Below the pieces are notes generated by a model that saw only the letters and a program-made list of their open reading frames with translations, was not told where the DNA came from and searched no databases. From positions 74,653 through 138,652 of the forward strand of contig KN817534.1 of the NCBI GenBank assembly GCA_000827495.1: a stretch of DNA of 64,000 nt, in the 5' to 3' direction. Of the stretch, positions 33,767 to 45,759 are shown one piece after another (within the stretch, counting starts at the first letter, position 1; the number at the start of each line of letters is the position of its first letter). Both the position numbers and the translations under genes were made by a program. This DNA comes from Hypholoma sublateritium FD-334 SS-4 (lineage: Eukaryota; Basidiomycota; Agaricomycetes; Agaricales; Strophariaceae).

Positions 33767-35335
33767 TTACAGAGGGGGTAAAGCACAGTCACTTGGATCC
33801 GGTTCCGCAGAAAGCTTCGAAAAGTACTCTGCAATAGTAGCAGGTGCATCAAGCAGCAACGAGCTCTCGAATTCCCAGGTTGCATCGCTGGCAGGATAGC
33901 CAACCCAGTAGACGAAGAACTGGCGTGTTCCGTCCGGGCCATCACGATGCTCACTGATGTGCGACACCTCGTAGCGCTTGTGCACGGCGAGCGTGGCGTC
34001 CGGCCTGATGCGCGGCACGCGCCGCGCACGGTGCCTCCACGCTTTCGGGAGGACGGCTGCGGCAATTGCGTATGACGGGCGGGTCTGTGACGGTGTAAAT
34101 CCTCTGCCGAGTTGTGTGCGCTTACCCTTTATCGATGGATGCGCAACACGGCAGTACTTGTCTACTTCACAGAGGGTGTGCTCGATGTCCGCAACGCTCA
34201 TGGGCAGGCGCTTTGGACCCAGCCCAGAGAACTCGATCCCTAAGCGCTTGAAGTGAAGGTCCTGGGTTTCTGTCAGGTACCGCATGACGTCAATGTCGAA
34301 GTTCGCGTTGGCACTGCGACCGTGCTGCATCGCTTTCCCAAACATCTTGTTGAGTCCCGATATCGAGCCGGGCCCAGGGACCACGAAGTCATTCTCGTGG
34401 AAGTTCAACACTTTCGTGTAAGACAAACATAGCATCAGTTGATAGGTGGTAAAGGGCCCCATGCTGGGAAATGAGATTAAATACTCGTATACATCGGCCA
34501 TGTACGGCGCGATGAGAAGGCGGCCCGCAAGCTCGTTTTCCATGAGCGACTCCAGTAAGCAGAGATGGTTCATATAGTTTTCTTTGAAGCCGAAATGCGG
34601 CGCAGGCTTGATATACGCGCCGGTATAGAGGGTAGCGTCGATGTTGGCGAGCACGTCGCTATACTTTTCGCGGTTGTATGTTTTCCATGTCAGCGGGCCT
34701 ACGGCATTCTCCAGGATTTCATACGTTTCGATCTTCGTGAAGGTGTAGTATAGGATAACGCGAAAAACGACCTCCACAGGATCCTGCGAGCCTTTCTCGA
34801 TGACTTCGCGGATCAGGAATTGACATCCTTTATCGAGTACGCGATAGGTGTTGCAAAAAAAGTAATCCCGCAGGATCTTATCATCTGTCCAACTAAATCA
34901 GTGTGACATGTGGGTCGTGGTGAAAACACAAAAAAGCTACTCACGGTGCAGGCAGCCCAGCACGTCGTCTATCATCAATTGCTTTTCTTTCCGCGGCTAC
35001 TCGCCAGAATGTGTCAAAGGCGATCGTTGGACGTAATATGATGCCGGAAATGGTAATGGGTTCGCTGTGCGGGTTATTCATGCTTTGGCTCCGTTTTGCG
35101 TCGTCTGCGTCATTCGAAGGTGCATCATCAGACCGACGCGAAGATGAGTAGGAAATACGAGCTAGAATTCCATAAAAAGTGGGTTAGCATATTTTTGCAC
35201 AACACGAGTTGGGAATGATTCACAAGTCAATTTCTCAGGCATAGTCCGTTTTGGAAAAGACTGTCGAGGTCGACGCGTCGAGATAGAATGGTCATCCGAG
35301 GTCGATGAATTGTGGTTGCCACGGATAGCAGGCAT
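33767..35335 (-). CDS. HMUDK-helical/thymine-pyrophosphorylase-like protein with chromodomain
   Basis: Exons 35335-35206, 35161-34945 and 34892-33767 give 490 residues; the first exon and start are less certain than the rest. Residues ~65-370 match what I know as the 5-hmdU DNA kinase helical domain / alpha-glutamyl-putrescinyl-thymine pyrophosphorylase family, a DNA-glycosylase-like helical fold. Landmarks are LRDYFFCNTYRVLDKG, VILYYTFTKIETYE, NHLCLLESLM, PYMADVYEYLISFPSMGPFT, VLNFHENDFVVPGPGS and FSGLGPKRLPM followed by IEHTLCEVDKYCR. Residues 421-476 form a chromodomain with all three methyl-lysine cage aromatics in place (Y423, W445, Y448) and the D-A-T-W-E signature. The family is tied in phages and fungi to hypermodified thymines or oxidised pyrimidines; the chromodomain implies recruitment to methylated histone H3. 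Nuclear action on modified DNA is inference. A possible upstream leader exon ends near 35437 with a strong GTGAGT, but it does not join in frame. Confidence 0.8.
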
Positions 35336-36608
35336 CGCACTGAAAAATAGCGCTTTAGTTCCAGCAAGCAAAGCGAGGTCCTTTGGACCTTTGACGCGTC
35401 GCAGACGCGCCACTGGACCTTTCGGGTAGAAAACTCACGTATTTCGTTGGTAATATTTGCCAATTCTACTCTGCTGGTTCGTCAAAAAAATTCACAGAGA
35501 GCGGAGGACGCCAGTTGGTGTCGTGAAGGAGGAGGAAGGAAGTTTGAAAAATGGAAGCATTCTCACGGGTCCCACTGTTTCAAGAGCAAATGGGGCGTGC
35601 TCCGTGCCTCGGTACATAGGGGTCACTTTGGTTACCCTGAATGGCTCGCTTGAACCCTGCTTAAATAATAGGTGACGTTAGACCGTCAAATATAAATCCT
35701 CACTACTGAAGAATAGCGAAGCTACATATAGTAGGGACCACAACATCTGTTCTGAAGGCGTGTCTCAATTTTAGCGCCCATTTTGTATGCTATTGCATCC
35801 TAATCAAGATCGTCATAAAGGTTAATCTTGGCGCGGTACGAAGTCAACGTGGTTCTTGCAATTGCTAGATTTAAAGTTGTTTCAACAAGGGGATCTTCGG
35901 CTTCGATGTAATTAAACCCGTTTGTTCGAATACTCAATTTGCCTACTCAACAAAGTAAAATTGCGGATTCATGCAAGATTCATGTACATAGCATTCCGGA
36001 CCACGTCGCAAACACAATGTGAACACGACGAGGTCAATTTACTTCTCTTCTGCGAAGCCCTCATTGTCGATATAGTTGCAATCTGAAATGTAAGTAATTA
36101 AAGAATTAGGCCAGCGCTGGAAAAGTGAGCCCCTGATGCATGATGCATGATGTGGCATGGCACAAAGCCGTGTAGATGGACTCTGCAACATTACTGTCCC
36201 TATTATTCAATGAAGTACTCGTTGATTTTGGAACATTAACGTTTTGACTCCCTCTTATCTGAAATCCATCTCATCTTGACCTCATGGCAACTTGAAGTAT
36301 TCAATATGTTTTTAGATCGAAATGGAAGTGTTGACCAACTTTAACCATATGAATTGAAGATAACCACTACCGTCACCCGTGAGCTTGCCGTGAGCTTGAG
36401 TGAAAGTAAGAAGCAATGAGACGCGTTTGGTGAGAATGTATAGATGGTAACTCGTTGCTATGTCGTGAAGTTGGGAACTAGAGAAGAATCGTAAAAATAG
36501 AATCGTACCAACAGTTCACGATGGTATGACAAAATAAACCATACTTTAAGTTGTTGCGCTACATGCAACAATATTGAACTGCTACTCTTCGAAGACGATA
36601 TAATTTGC
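35336..36608. other. Intergenic, no feature seen
   Basis: AT-rich DNA with only short frames. The part next to 35.34-35.47 kb may contain a non-coding leader exon and promoter of the chromodomain gene. Nothing else could be identified. Confidence 0.5.
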
Positions 36609-39043
36609 TCATAGCACATATCTGAATTCACGGTTCTGGATGTCAGTCAAGTCCAAGAATTCCTGAACGCGTTTCGCATCAGCATGGACTCGAGAGAGAT
36701 ACTTCGAGCGAGACTCCTACCTTGTCAACTTTGACCTTCTCCATCTCCCCATTTTTACTCATGCGCTCGATGTACACGTCGTCATACGTGGTGTCGAGAG
36801 GCTCCGCGTCGCGGCGCTTATTCTCGGAGGAGAGATGATACCGAATAACGAGCAGTAATCCCATGCAACAGGCATAACAAATGCCAATGATAATCCAGGG
36901 AATATGGTTTCTGCGCTCACCTCCTCAGCGCCTCATTTCAAAAAATACGAGAAAACGACGCACCTCGGCTTATATTTCGCCTGCCACATAAAAGGTCCTG
37001 CGGAGTTCCCGATGCAATATGCGGACAACATAATTGCATTCGTGGTAATTCGTTTGGTGTGCCCAGCAGTTACGCTGGAAAGCCACGACAGAGACAGAAC
37101 AAAGCCGGTGGTACCCACTCCTACATATGCCCATCGAATAGCAAAGTCAGAAAACAACAAGCTAAGTCAACAGCCGACCAACCTGTTGTCCATTGCCCAA
37201 ACAGAAGCCCGACCTTGTCACTCCAGGGAAGAAAGTTGATCAAGAATACGCCCATGATATTTGGGATGAAGTAGATGAAGCCGACCCATGCGATGCTGTT
37301 CCGGTATCTTGCAGCAAGGGTGACGCCAGTCCAGATCGTCACGATCTCAACAGTCCCGTCAACGCAGCCAAGGAGGGTCGTCTGCAAATTAGTGAAGCCG
37401 AACGACGACACTATAATTTGGCGCTGATTCGTGAGCGAGTTCGGGACGTTGTCGAGCGCAGAGAACAGCGCGAACAGCCAGGTCTTGGGATCCAACAGCG
37501 CCTCTATCATTCTGTAGAGGCCGCGTGAGATAAATATACTGCCTTCATTGACAGGGGGATCAGAATCTCACTGTTCCTTCTTGAAGTGCTTGTTCTCCAC
37601 CCCCGTTTGGTTTTCCTGTCCAAGAGGCGCGATAAGAACATTCTTTCCATTTATAGAACATGTCGACTGCGCACCTTTATGCGACGGACAGCGATCGACC
37701 GCTCAACGGGCGTGAGGAACCAGGCATTGGTGGGCGAGTCGGGGAAAAGGAACCTATACGGTACGTGCGCTCAGCTTCACATGATGCAAAATTCGGCTTG
37801 AGAGGCTCACCAGAACGCCGTTGCAATGAGCAAAGTCAGGAATCCGGTTATAATCATCAACCTGTAGTGTCGTTAATGCGCTGCTCTGGAGCGGAACAAG
37901 ATAAGATTATACTTACCACTGCCACGGCTCGAAATTCTTCGTCTTGATATGTAGCGCTCCAAAACTGATGAATCCAGAAATAATCTGAGCTGGAATACAG
38001 GTCAGATGTAATCGTGCGGTCATGGGGTATGTTGGCGTACCAGTTCCATTCATCAAGACTGAATGTCAGGCAATTAGGCTTTACACGTATGGATGGTTGC
38101 GGGGATCTCACACCAGTATCCAACACGCAAAGTCTGTTCCTTGCGAGTGTAGAACATCGAGCTAACAATCATGAAGCCTGCTGTGATCGAACCCTCGCAC
38201 ATGCCCAGGATTAGGCGCACGGCGAAAAGGCCGCCGAAATTCTTGCACGCGGCATGAGAGCAGAGCGCCACCGCCCATATAAAGATGTTGAAGCTGGAGA
38301 GGATGTCAAGGGAGTGGGACGAGAGAAGATTGCCTGCGCACCTCATCCATTTTCCCACAGGGAACCGTTGGAGACATAAGTTCTGAGGGAACTCGAATGC
38401 GAGATAGCTCAAATAGAATATGGTCCCGAGCCTGTCGTATCATAAATCTTAGGACGCGAATCCCCGTGCAATGCCGATCATTTACCAGTTATATCTGCAC
38501 AAGCGATTAGTTTGTAGGATCGAGGAAATGAACTAGATCAACCCTTACTGGTTTGTGGACAGATGTGTTGCCTCCCTGATAGAAGGTCAGAGACCAAGTG
38601 CATAATCAAGGCTGAGTACTAGGAGTGAACGGACCTTATCCCCAGGATTGCAGCGCTTCCCAAAGTTGTCTTGTCCATAAATTGAATCCTATTCTCCGTT
38701 GAACGGCTACACCAGTAACAATTGAACACCTATCTTACCAGTAAAGGACTGGATTCGGAAATTCACTGTGAGCTACGAAATTCGCTCCTCAAATTATCAC
38801 CTACTGCACATTAACGGCAAAATATGCCTATCGATTTTGTTCCTTTGCTCTGGTAAGGAAGACCGTGTCGCTTGAATAATACTGACGAACTCACCTTACG
38901 CGCAGAGCTTCCTCGGGGTCTAGCGCATCTTGCTCTCCATAGGCTACCTCGGCTGCGGTATCGATCTCTCTCACGGAGACGGCGTGCAGCTCATGCTTTT
39001 CGTCGAGGTGCTTGTCGTCGCTGCTTTCCAAACTGGTGCCCAT
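36609..39043 (-). CDS. MFS permease, Dal5-like anion:cation symporter family
   Basis: Seventeen exons join in frame to 517 residues: 39043-38900, 38847-38805, 38748-38739, 38688-38635, 38575-38549, 38494-38486, 38431-38342, 38293-38112, 38058-38041, 37989-37917, 37861-37811, 37753-37675, 37615-37572, 37511-37183, 37120-36964, 36910-36721 and 36662-36609. The family includes yeast allantoate (Dal5) and nicotinate (Tna1) permeases and has twelve membrane helices. Visible landmarks: NKIDRHILPLMCILYWIQFM at the first helix, LGTIFYLSYLAFEFPQN, RLILGMCEGSITAGF, AQIISGFISFGAL, FPDSPTNAWFLTPVER in the central loop, NAIMLSAYCIGNSAGPFMWQ, and the C-terminal FLDLTDIQNREFRYVL ending usual for the family. 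Substrate cannot be read from the sequence; small carboxylates or amides are typical. Exons of 9, 10 and 18 nt are notable. Confidence 0.92.
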
Positions 39044-39094
39044 GTCCTGAAGCTCAATTGGGATGTAGCTAGAAGAAGCTAGAAGATCATACAG

Positions 39095-39760
39095 TCAAAT
39101 TATATAGGACGCCACGGGAGTATACGTATGATTACGCACACGGTCTCCACGGGGCGATAAGTGGGAGCCAAAGACGGTGCGCCAAGTAGCGTCGCATGGC
39201 TCTAGGCCGACTATGGACGTCCGAATAATCTTAAAATAACTGCGAAAGGAGCCTCGGATTGGGGGTATGATAAGGACGTAGGCGGAGGTCGTGTGATTGT
39301 ATTGTGCGTCTTCAATATTAATATCGCTGAGCCGTAGGAGGTCGAAGTTCCAAAGCGGGGGGTTCCGGCTCATGCCCGATTCATGTAGAAGTTTGAAATC
39401 ACTGACGGTTTGCGTGTTATCACCCTCCAAGTCGACGAGACGTTTTGAACTTGTCTTAGTTCATAACATTGTCTTGGGTTCTGGAGACTGAAGACAAATG
39501 CAGAAGGAAGTTGATGATATTTCTGAGATAAGAGGGTTAGATAGCAGTTATCGGATAGACCGTTGAGCCAGAGCAGCTCACAGTGAATTCAATGGGTACC
39601 ACGTCGCAGGACAAGTCAACATTATGATGATGGGCCAAGTGAAGATTTGATTCGATTACATAAGGATGTGGTTCTTCGAAGGTCCGAGTCGTCGCATCTC
39701 TCGCGCCGCGTCTCGACTTCCTACTATGTATGCAGGACATTTGCTTGCTCTGAGCCATCT
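39095..39760 (-). other. Possible small or partial minus-strand gene
   Basis: A minus-strand frame over 39095-39430 encodes a hydrophilic stretch with ordinary amino-acid content (HESGMSRNPPLWNFDLLRLS, then IIPPIRGSFRSYFKI). An upstream frame near 39590-39700 ends at a good GTGAGC donor. They might be exons of one gene lying between the F-box gene and the permease, but I could not find a consistent splice and recognise no domain. The start of any such gene would overlap the TATA box of the permease's neighbour region, so this is tentative. Confidence 0.25.
39098..39106 (-). promoter_or_regulatory. TATA box of the MFS permease
   Basis: On the minus strand CTATATAAT lies about 55 nt before the ATG at 39043, a normal distance. 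Confidence 0.5.
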
Positions 39761-39909
39761 CGACGGAGTACGGGGATTCGGGAGAAACGATATATATCTA
39801 TCTTGGGGGAGAGCCACTTCCTCTGTCGTCAAATATATACAGTCTCCCTCTTGGCTCTCGTCTGGCGCGCCGTTTGAAATTTCATGTTTCCTCTGCAATC
39901 CTAGCACGC

Positions 39910-41592
39910 TCAGAGGTAAAGAATCTGTACCGGTCCAAAGCTAGATCCCAGCGCGACCCGCCCGCCCGCTTCATCATAGTCAATCGAAGACCAGCTACTA
40001 CCTGCCTGATTCTCGTAAATCTTCGTACCAACCACCGCCGTGACCTTACCGCCTTCTTCATTCAAATGGGCCTCAGATCTTTGATCCCCGCGGGTTGCCT
40101 TCGCGCCACTAAGGGATCCCGGAAAGACCGCTGCCATGAGAGTCTCGCAGCTCGCGCTCCTATTAGGGAGTTCCACAAGCTGTTGCCCATCCGCGAGCAG
40201 CCCGCTTTCGAAGTGGTCGCGCGGCTGCACCCAGAGCGCCGTGCCAAGGCTACCAAGCAGGACTGCTTTACACTGCAGAGATCCGCGAAGGGAGGCGACC
40301 GTGTGCGAGAGGCGAGGAGGAAATTGGTACGGCGGCGCAGTAGAAGTAGAATCTACGGAGAACTCGGGATTGGGGTAGAGGGTGTACAGCTCGAGGTTGT
40401 GTGTGGTGGATGCCCACGGATCATCGACTTCGCCGCGCACGAGGATAGATATTGGGTGGATTGGAATATGCCCTTGGTCGAAATTGGGTGTTGTCACTGC
40501 GGTGTCCAGCAAGGGGCATATTTTCATGCACTGGCCGTCGACCCAGCCGAACGAATGATGCGCGATAGGTTGATACACGGGGGGTGGAGCGTTTATTGGA
40601 GATGTTAGATGAGGAAAAGGGAAGAGGTGGAGAGAGCGTGCACGGGCAACCAAGATACTCTGATGTACGAGAACAACTTGTATACACTTGTTCGACTGGG
40701 TGGCGTGTCAGAGATAGAATGCATTTGGTTAAGGGTGACTGACCTGTAAAATCATGGTGTCCTCAGGCGGGTGTTCTAAAAGTGCGTGCGTCCCCTTCTT
40801 CCAGTTCCAGATCATCGTCCGGGATACGCTGTCGCCAAGCGCAAGGACGTCTCCAGCAAGAGTCACCGGTACCATCGCTGTATCGACCGAATACAACTGC
40901 GTCAGGACGTACCCATGATCATCGGTATGATGCAGGCCCAAAATTTTGACGAATTGCTTCCTGCGGCCGATTAGCATGTCCTCGAAACAATTCATTCAGT
41001 GCTCTTACTCGTTGAGATGTAGTGATACGGCGATGGTGGCCGGCGACTGCCCGTCGCTATTGAGCATGACCCCAGTGAAGATCCCACCCCGAAGGCCCCA
41101 TTCACATACCTTCCTCGGCCTTGTCCCATCCGATATGTCCCAGACCGACAACACATACCACACGCTCTTGGAGATCATAGCAAGCAACCTTCCGCCGTGC
41201 CCTGAGATGAATCGGACATCAGGCCCCGAGAAGCCTGAGATATCGTACACAGTCTGGAGGGATGCCATCCCGGAGCGCCAGCGTCGTCCTAGACCAAATC
41301 CCCGTTTCGCAGCCGCGATGAGCTCACGCGTTGGTATGCCGTCTAGCGGCACTTCAGGAAAGGGAAATCCGCGCAAGATGACATGGGATTTGCTTGCATG
41401 CACCCAGACGAGGCGTATGGATGCGATGCGATGTAACAATTTACACGTCTGGGGGAACAAAAGTCATGATTGTTGATTTACTTGCAAGTTTGTACTCACC
41501 TGAGCTAACCGAGAGATATCTGGTGGCTCGAGGAATGAGACAACGTCAACCAGGACGTCTTCACCGAGACTTGTCAAAAGTGACACCACCAT
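39910..41592 (-). CDS. F-box protein with beta-propeller-like C-terminal region
   Basis: Exons 41592-41500, 41448-41009, 40960-40744 and 40695-39910 give 511 residues. The F-box lies at residues ~8-48 (LGEDVLVDVVSFLEPPDISR then LAQTCKLLHRIASIRLVW), so the protein probably binds Skp1 and serves as a substrate adaptor of an SCF ubiquitin ligase. After it come repeated beta-strand-like units with WD-like features, for instance VWYVLSVWDISDGTRPRKVC, VLALGDSVSRTMIWNWKKG and the closing GGRVALGSSFGPVQILYL. This layout is common in Agaricomycete F-box families. The target is unknown. All three introns are 48-51 nt with GT-AG borders. The gene is divergent from a broken F-box/LRR-like gene. Confidence 0.85.
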
Positions 41593-41760
41593 GACAGCTT
41601 ATCCAGCGTCGGATTATTTGTGGAGATATACAGTGGGTGCCCTCTGGTACATTGTAGGTACGAACAAGGAAGATGGTGGTAGTCTTACATAATGATCGCC
41701 TTAGCGCTCGATGGCGACGTCAGATGCAATTGGCAACATTCCCAGGGACCGAGAAAAGCA

Positions 41761-42957
41761 ATGACTTTCCGTCAAGCTTGAGCTTGAATATTGAATTTCA
41801 ATTTGGATCTTTGTCATCTCTTCTCCGACGTCGAAGTCATCGACGAAGATCGTAAATTCGCCACCTTCCTTGTCCTTCCTGACGTCCCGTGGACGTCCTT
41901 TACCCATGTCGTCGAGTCTCTCCGAATCAAAGACCAGTTCAATCGTTTTCGCGCCAAGAAACGAGGACCATTCACTGTTAAAGATACATCTCGCATCGCC
42001 GCCAATTTGTCCAATTTGAAGTCCCTCCGCCTAACGACTGTATTATGGCCATATCCTCCCCTATATTTTCGGGGAATATTCTTCCAGCCGAACTTTACCG
42101 ATTTACACCTTGATTCCGTGCAATTCAGACCGGACGAGCCGAAAGAATTTGGTGACGTTGTTGTCAAACTTCAGCCGGCGGTCCAGTCAATCGGTCTCGC
42201 TATACAACCTTCAGTTTTTCAGCTACGCCGAGGTTCACGACCTCTCTACCGACTCTATGACCTTCCGACGCTCAATTCGCCTACAGAAACTTGACACGTC
42301 TTCACTCTTGCTCTTGAAAGATGTATGGGATCCCTTGCACGTCAGAACTTAACATCACATTCCTTCCATCTGCGGTTCGTTCTTATGTCGAGAGAAAACA
42401 GAGCGGCGTACACTCCTTTTATGTCCAGATTCTCATGTTGGACCTTCTCTTCTCCATCTCTTTATTAAGCTGACTGAGGCCTATATTGTCTTAACGGTGA
42501 GCAGACACATTACATCTGCATATATGTTACGGCTCTGTTGATCTTACGCACTGCCTTAATGTACGCATAATTCACATTGGCACTATCACATTGGATGGTT
42601 TCACCGGTTCCGGAGAGAAAATGTTACCCTTGCTATCCACACTTTGGGATAACTCTATCGCACCTGGCCCCCAACTCGACTTTTCTAGAAGATATTGTAT
42701 TCATATTCAGTCTCATGTCTATTGTTTCTGAAACCCGGTTGGAAATTTATTGGGCGAGTGCAGAGCATGTTCCAGAGCTTGAAGGAAATCACTATCGGCG
42801 TAGGATACTATGTGGTGGACAACGAAGACGCGAGTCTCTACCTCGATGCGCTTCACAGGGCTCCAGGAATACGGGAGCTAGAGGAGAAAGGATCGGTGTT
42901 GTTGAAGATGATTCCTTGGAACATGTTTGGTTCGGTAAGGCTTTTTTGATGATTTAA
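41761..42957 (+). pseudogene. Broken F-box/LRR-type gene
   Basis: From about 41791 a plus-strand frame encodes FATFLVLPDVPWTSFTHVVE, then IAANLSNLKSLRLTTVLWP and FFQPNFTDLHLDSVQFRP, a pattern typical of Agaricomycete F-box/LRR proteins just after the F-box. Near 42205 the similarity moves from one frame to the next (LYNLQFFSYAEVHDLSTDS), as expected from a one-base change. It stops at 42350. A further piece (MFQSLKEITIGVGYYVVDNE) lies at 42770-42920 in another frame. The N-terminal F-box exon is missing. An unrecognised intron could explain part of this, but the missing start supports a pseudogene. Confidence 0.55.
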
Positions 42958-43183
42958 TTATTGTCTTATTCAAATGCCTCCCAAAGCCCGAACCGACGTT
43001 TGAGTTGCTATGTCATGCTTGAAGATGGGGTAAGTAGTTATCGTCTTTGTACTCTTAAAATAACGCTTATGGCAATTATCTTTGTTCTTGAACGCAGTAG
43101 ACTCTTTTGACTTCGAATGCGATCTTTTTCAATGAGGGTATAAAATAAAACAAAAAACGATTTACATGTGCATCCAAGGAATG

Positions 43184-45677
43184 TCAGGTATATAAAGATA
43201 AACAGAAATCCAACACCATCCCGCTCCCCTCCCACCCCATCACCGCCCCTAGCGCCACACCCAGAAGTGCGCCGAGCAGGCCGCTGGGAACGATCCCCGC
43301 ATTCCCCACGGCCCCGTTCTCACTCCCATGGCTCGTGCTCCCAAGCACGCGCCCCATCCCCGAGTGTCCATTCGACGTCGCCAGCACTGCAGGGTCGATC
43401 GACACTGCGTTCTCCGTCCTAGTCGCTGCCGTCGTCGCAAACGTCCGACTAGCAGCGCCAGCCGTCTCTGTCAACGCCCCAGGCGTCAGAAATACGAGCG
43501 CCGCGCCCGGCGCAGGCACTCGTACCGTGCACACGCTCGTGCCCGCTGCCGACGAGCATGCGACGGTCTGCACGCTTTCCATACCCGCGGGGCGCCCGTC
43601 CGACGCGAAATTCGACCCGAATGTCTGCCCCGCCCACGTGTAATTACCCTTCTGGGCTACGCTGGCGGCGAGAAGGTACCTGGGTAGGCACAGCCATTCT
43701 GTCAGCGCCACGCCTTTCTTGGTAGATCACTATGGGCGTACTTCACTTGGACCGAGCTCGGCAGCGGGGTCCCCCCGACCACGGCGCTCAGGCTGACGTA
43801 TATGTCGCTTGCGCCGCTGGGGTCGCTCGCATAGTTTATGAGCAGCGCGCGCACGAGCGTCCCGTGCTCGTACACCGCGTATGCGGGTGTGAAAATGTTG
43901 TTTGCATTCGCCTGCACGTCCAAAACCTGTGTCGCGTTGGACGGTCCGATGGTCTCTGCCATAACCAGGGCCGAATAATATATTGGGCCCACCGTCCATT
44001 GTTTATAGCTGCTTTGGTTGGTAGGCGGCGCTGCGATCCGCTCTCCTCAGCAACTATGCAGCAAGCCAGTGGGAAATAAGACACGCACGTGTAAACGGAT
44101 TATAATACACATTCTGCCCGCCCACATGGAAATACGCCCCCGAGAAATTCGAGTGCGCCATCTGCATCGCATAGTCGAGTCCCCAGAGCGCCGCACCGAA
44201 GCTGTCGCTAATCCCGACGAATCCGCCGCACGACGCCGTGTTCGTCTCGAACATGAGTAGTTTCTTTCCCTTCGTTTGGGCATACGCGGTTGAATTGAGG
44301 TACGGCGCGATCAGCGCCTGCCCCGCTGTGTGGTTCAGAAAATTTGGGAACGTTTCCTGTGGGTCGCGCGGAGTGCCGATACCGAATTGTGCGAAGCAGT
44401 TGTCAGTGGGATAGCTTCGTTTTGAAAATCAGTCTCGGAAATGGGTAAATTTAGCTAATACGCACTGCTCAACTGCGAGATATCCTAGATTGGCGCTGTA
44501 TGCGTCAACAAAACCTGTGTTCCACACCATTTCCGGAGTCCAATCTCCGGTAGCCAGGTTAGGCCCGATGAGCAATCCCTTGTTAGGGATGTTCGTATCA
44601 TTTTCGATAGCTTGAACAAGGGTACTGAACTCTCCGAAATAGTCGTAAGGACCATATCCCTGAAGCGAAAGACCTGTGTAAACCACAATAATATTCCCGG
44701 CTGAAATGAAATCCGCGTACCATCGGGCGATGGCCATGGTCTGCATACAAATCTGGCTCGTTCCCGACCTGCAACCCCATGAGATAATCCCCCAGGATAG
44801 CCTGCCCGCGTTCCGCTATTGCGAGGCGCAGGTTCGTTGTATCGTTGAATGGTATTCCAAGATGCCAGTGAACATTCACCAGCGACGAAATTGCGCGCAG
44901 CATGTGGAGCAGATCGGGAGTGAATATAAGGGGCGGGGTTTGGGTCTAAGTAACAGTCTTGAACATCGAGGCCCTTTAAGGTGAAAAGAAGATACTTCAC
45001 ATACAGGGTTGGTGCTCCCCTTCAGATCTTTCTCCAGTATTCGACCATCCGAGGTACTTTCTACGAGGGAGGCTGTTTCCTGCGTGTTCCCTCCCACACG
45101 CACCACCACCCCGCCGGATCGTTGTTGGATATTTGCCATCAAGTTGAGGAACGGCACTTGGAGAAGCGATCTTCAACCATTTGATCAGATATGCTTCCGT
45201 AAAAAACCGAGCGCACATACGAATTCTTCCCCACTACAATCCCCCAGGCGTTTGATGAATGCTGTGTACAAGTTCAAATGCAGCACTCAACTCACAAACT
45301 TGGTTGACTACCGACATCTCGATGGAGAACCCGAAGAAGTTCCCGCTCTGCAATATTGACGCTCCTTGAGGCACTGAGGTCACCAGATCGATCCCAAAGC
45401 TTGTGGGCATCGCTGCTGCTCCAGGCGGCGGTGGCGCTAGGAGTACCGTTGGGTTATATGCGGCCGAGCCGGAGTAGTTCGTAGACGCCGCGGTGGCGGT
45501 CGACGAAGCGAGTGGTCTCTGGCCTTCCACATAGTACACAGTGATCTGAGCGGTACTCGGTGGTATTTGGAGAAAGGCGAGAAGCGGGAGGAGGAAGAAA
45601 ATGCTTGGGAAGGCAGTGCCAAGCCTGACGGGGAAATACCTCCATTTGGGAGGCTGTGGGCGCATATGTGCGTGCAA
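43184..45677 (-). CDS. GH79 beta-glucuronidase-like enzyme, paralogue A
   Basis: Exons 45677-45296, 45233-45221, 45170-45005, 44945-44721, 44659-44466, 44414-44089, 44030-43742 and 43679-43184 give 696 residues. A hydrophobic N-terminal segment ending near PPSTAQ is a signal peptide, so the protein enters the secretory pathway. The TIM-barrel carries both GH79 catalytic glutamates: acid/base E250 in VGNEPDLY and nucleophile E383 in LMFETNTASCGG. VRVGGNTQET at the substrate loop is also typical. A beta-sandwich domain follows (QWTVGPIYYSALV, GTLVRALLINYASDPSGASD, YTWAGQTFG, VRVPAPGAALVFL). The end has a Ser/Thr-rich linker and a hydrophobic tail (PSGLLGALLGVALGAVMGW), which suggests a GPI or membrane anchor. 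Known members remove glucuronic or 4-O-methyl-glucuronic acid from arabinogalactan proteins or related glycans. Exon 2 is only 13 nt. Confidence 0.9.
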
Positions 45678-45719
45678 CGACGTCAGTCGCCCAGTCTGTG
45701 GTATACGTCGGGAAGAAAG

Positions 45720-45728
45720 GGTATTTAG
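45720..45728 (-). promoter_or_regulatory. TATA-like box of GH79 paralogue A
   Basis: On the minus strand GCTAAATAC lies about 45 nt before the ATG at 45677. Paralogue B has TTTAAATA at the same distance, which supports both. Confidence 0.5.
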
Positions 45729-45759
45729 CGCGGTTGCTACTCAAATGCTCGATTTATGT

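Noticed and set aside
35400..35470. First exon of the chromodomain gene starting at ATG 35463
   Set aside because: The GTGAGT donor there joins to an acceptor before 35342 in a frame that stops early, so it is at best non-coding leader.
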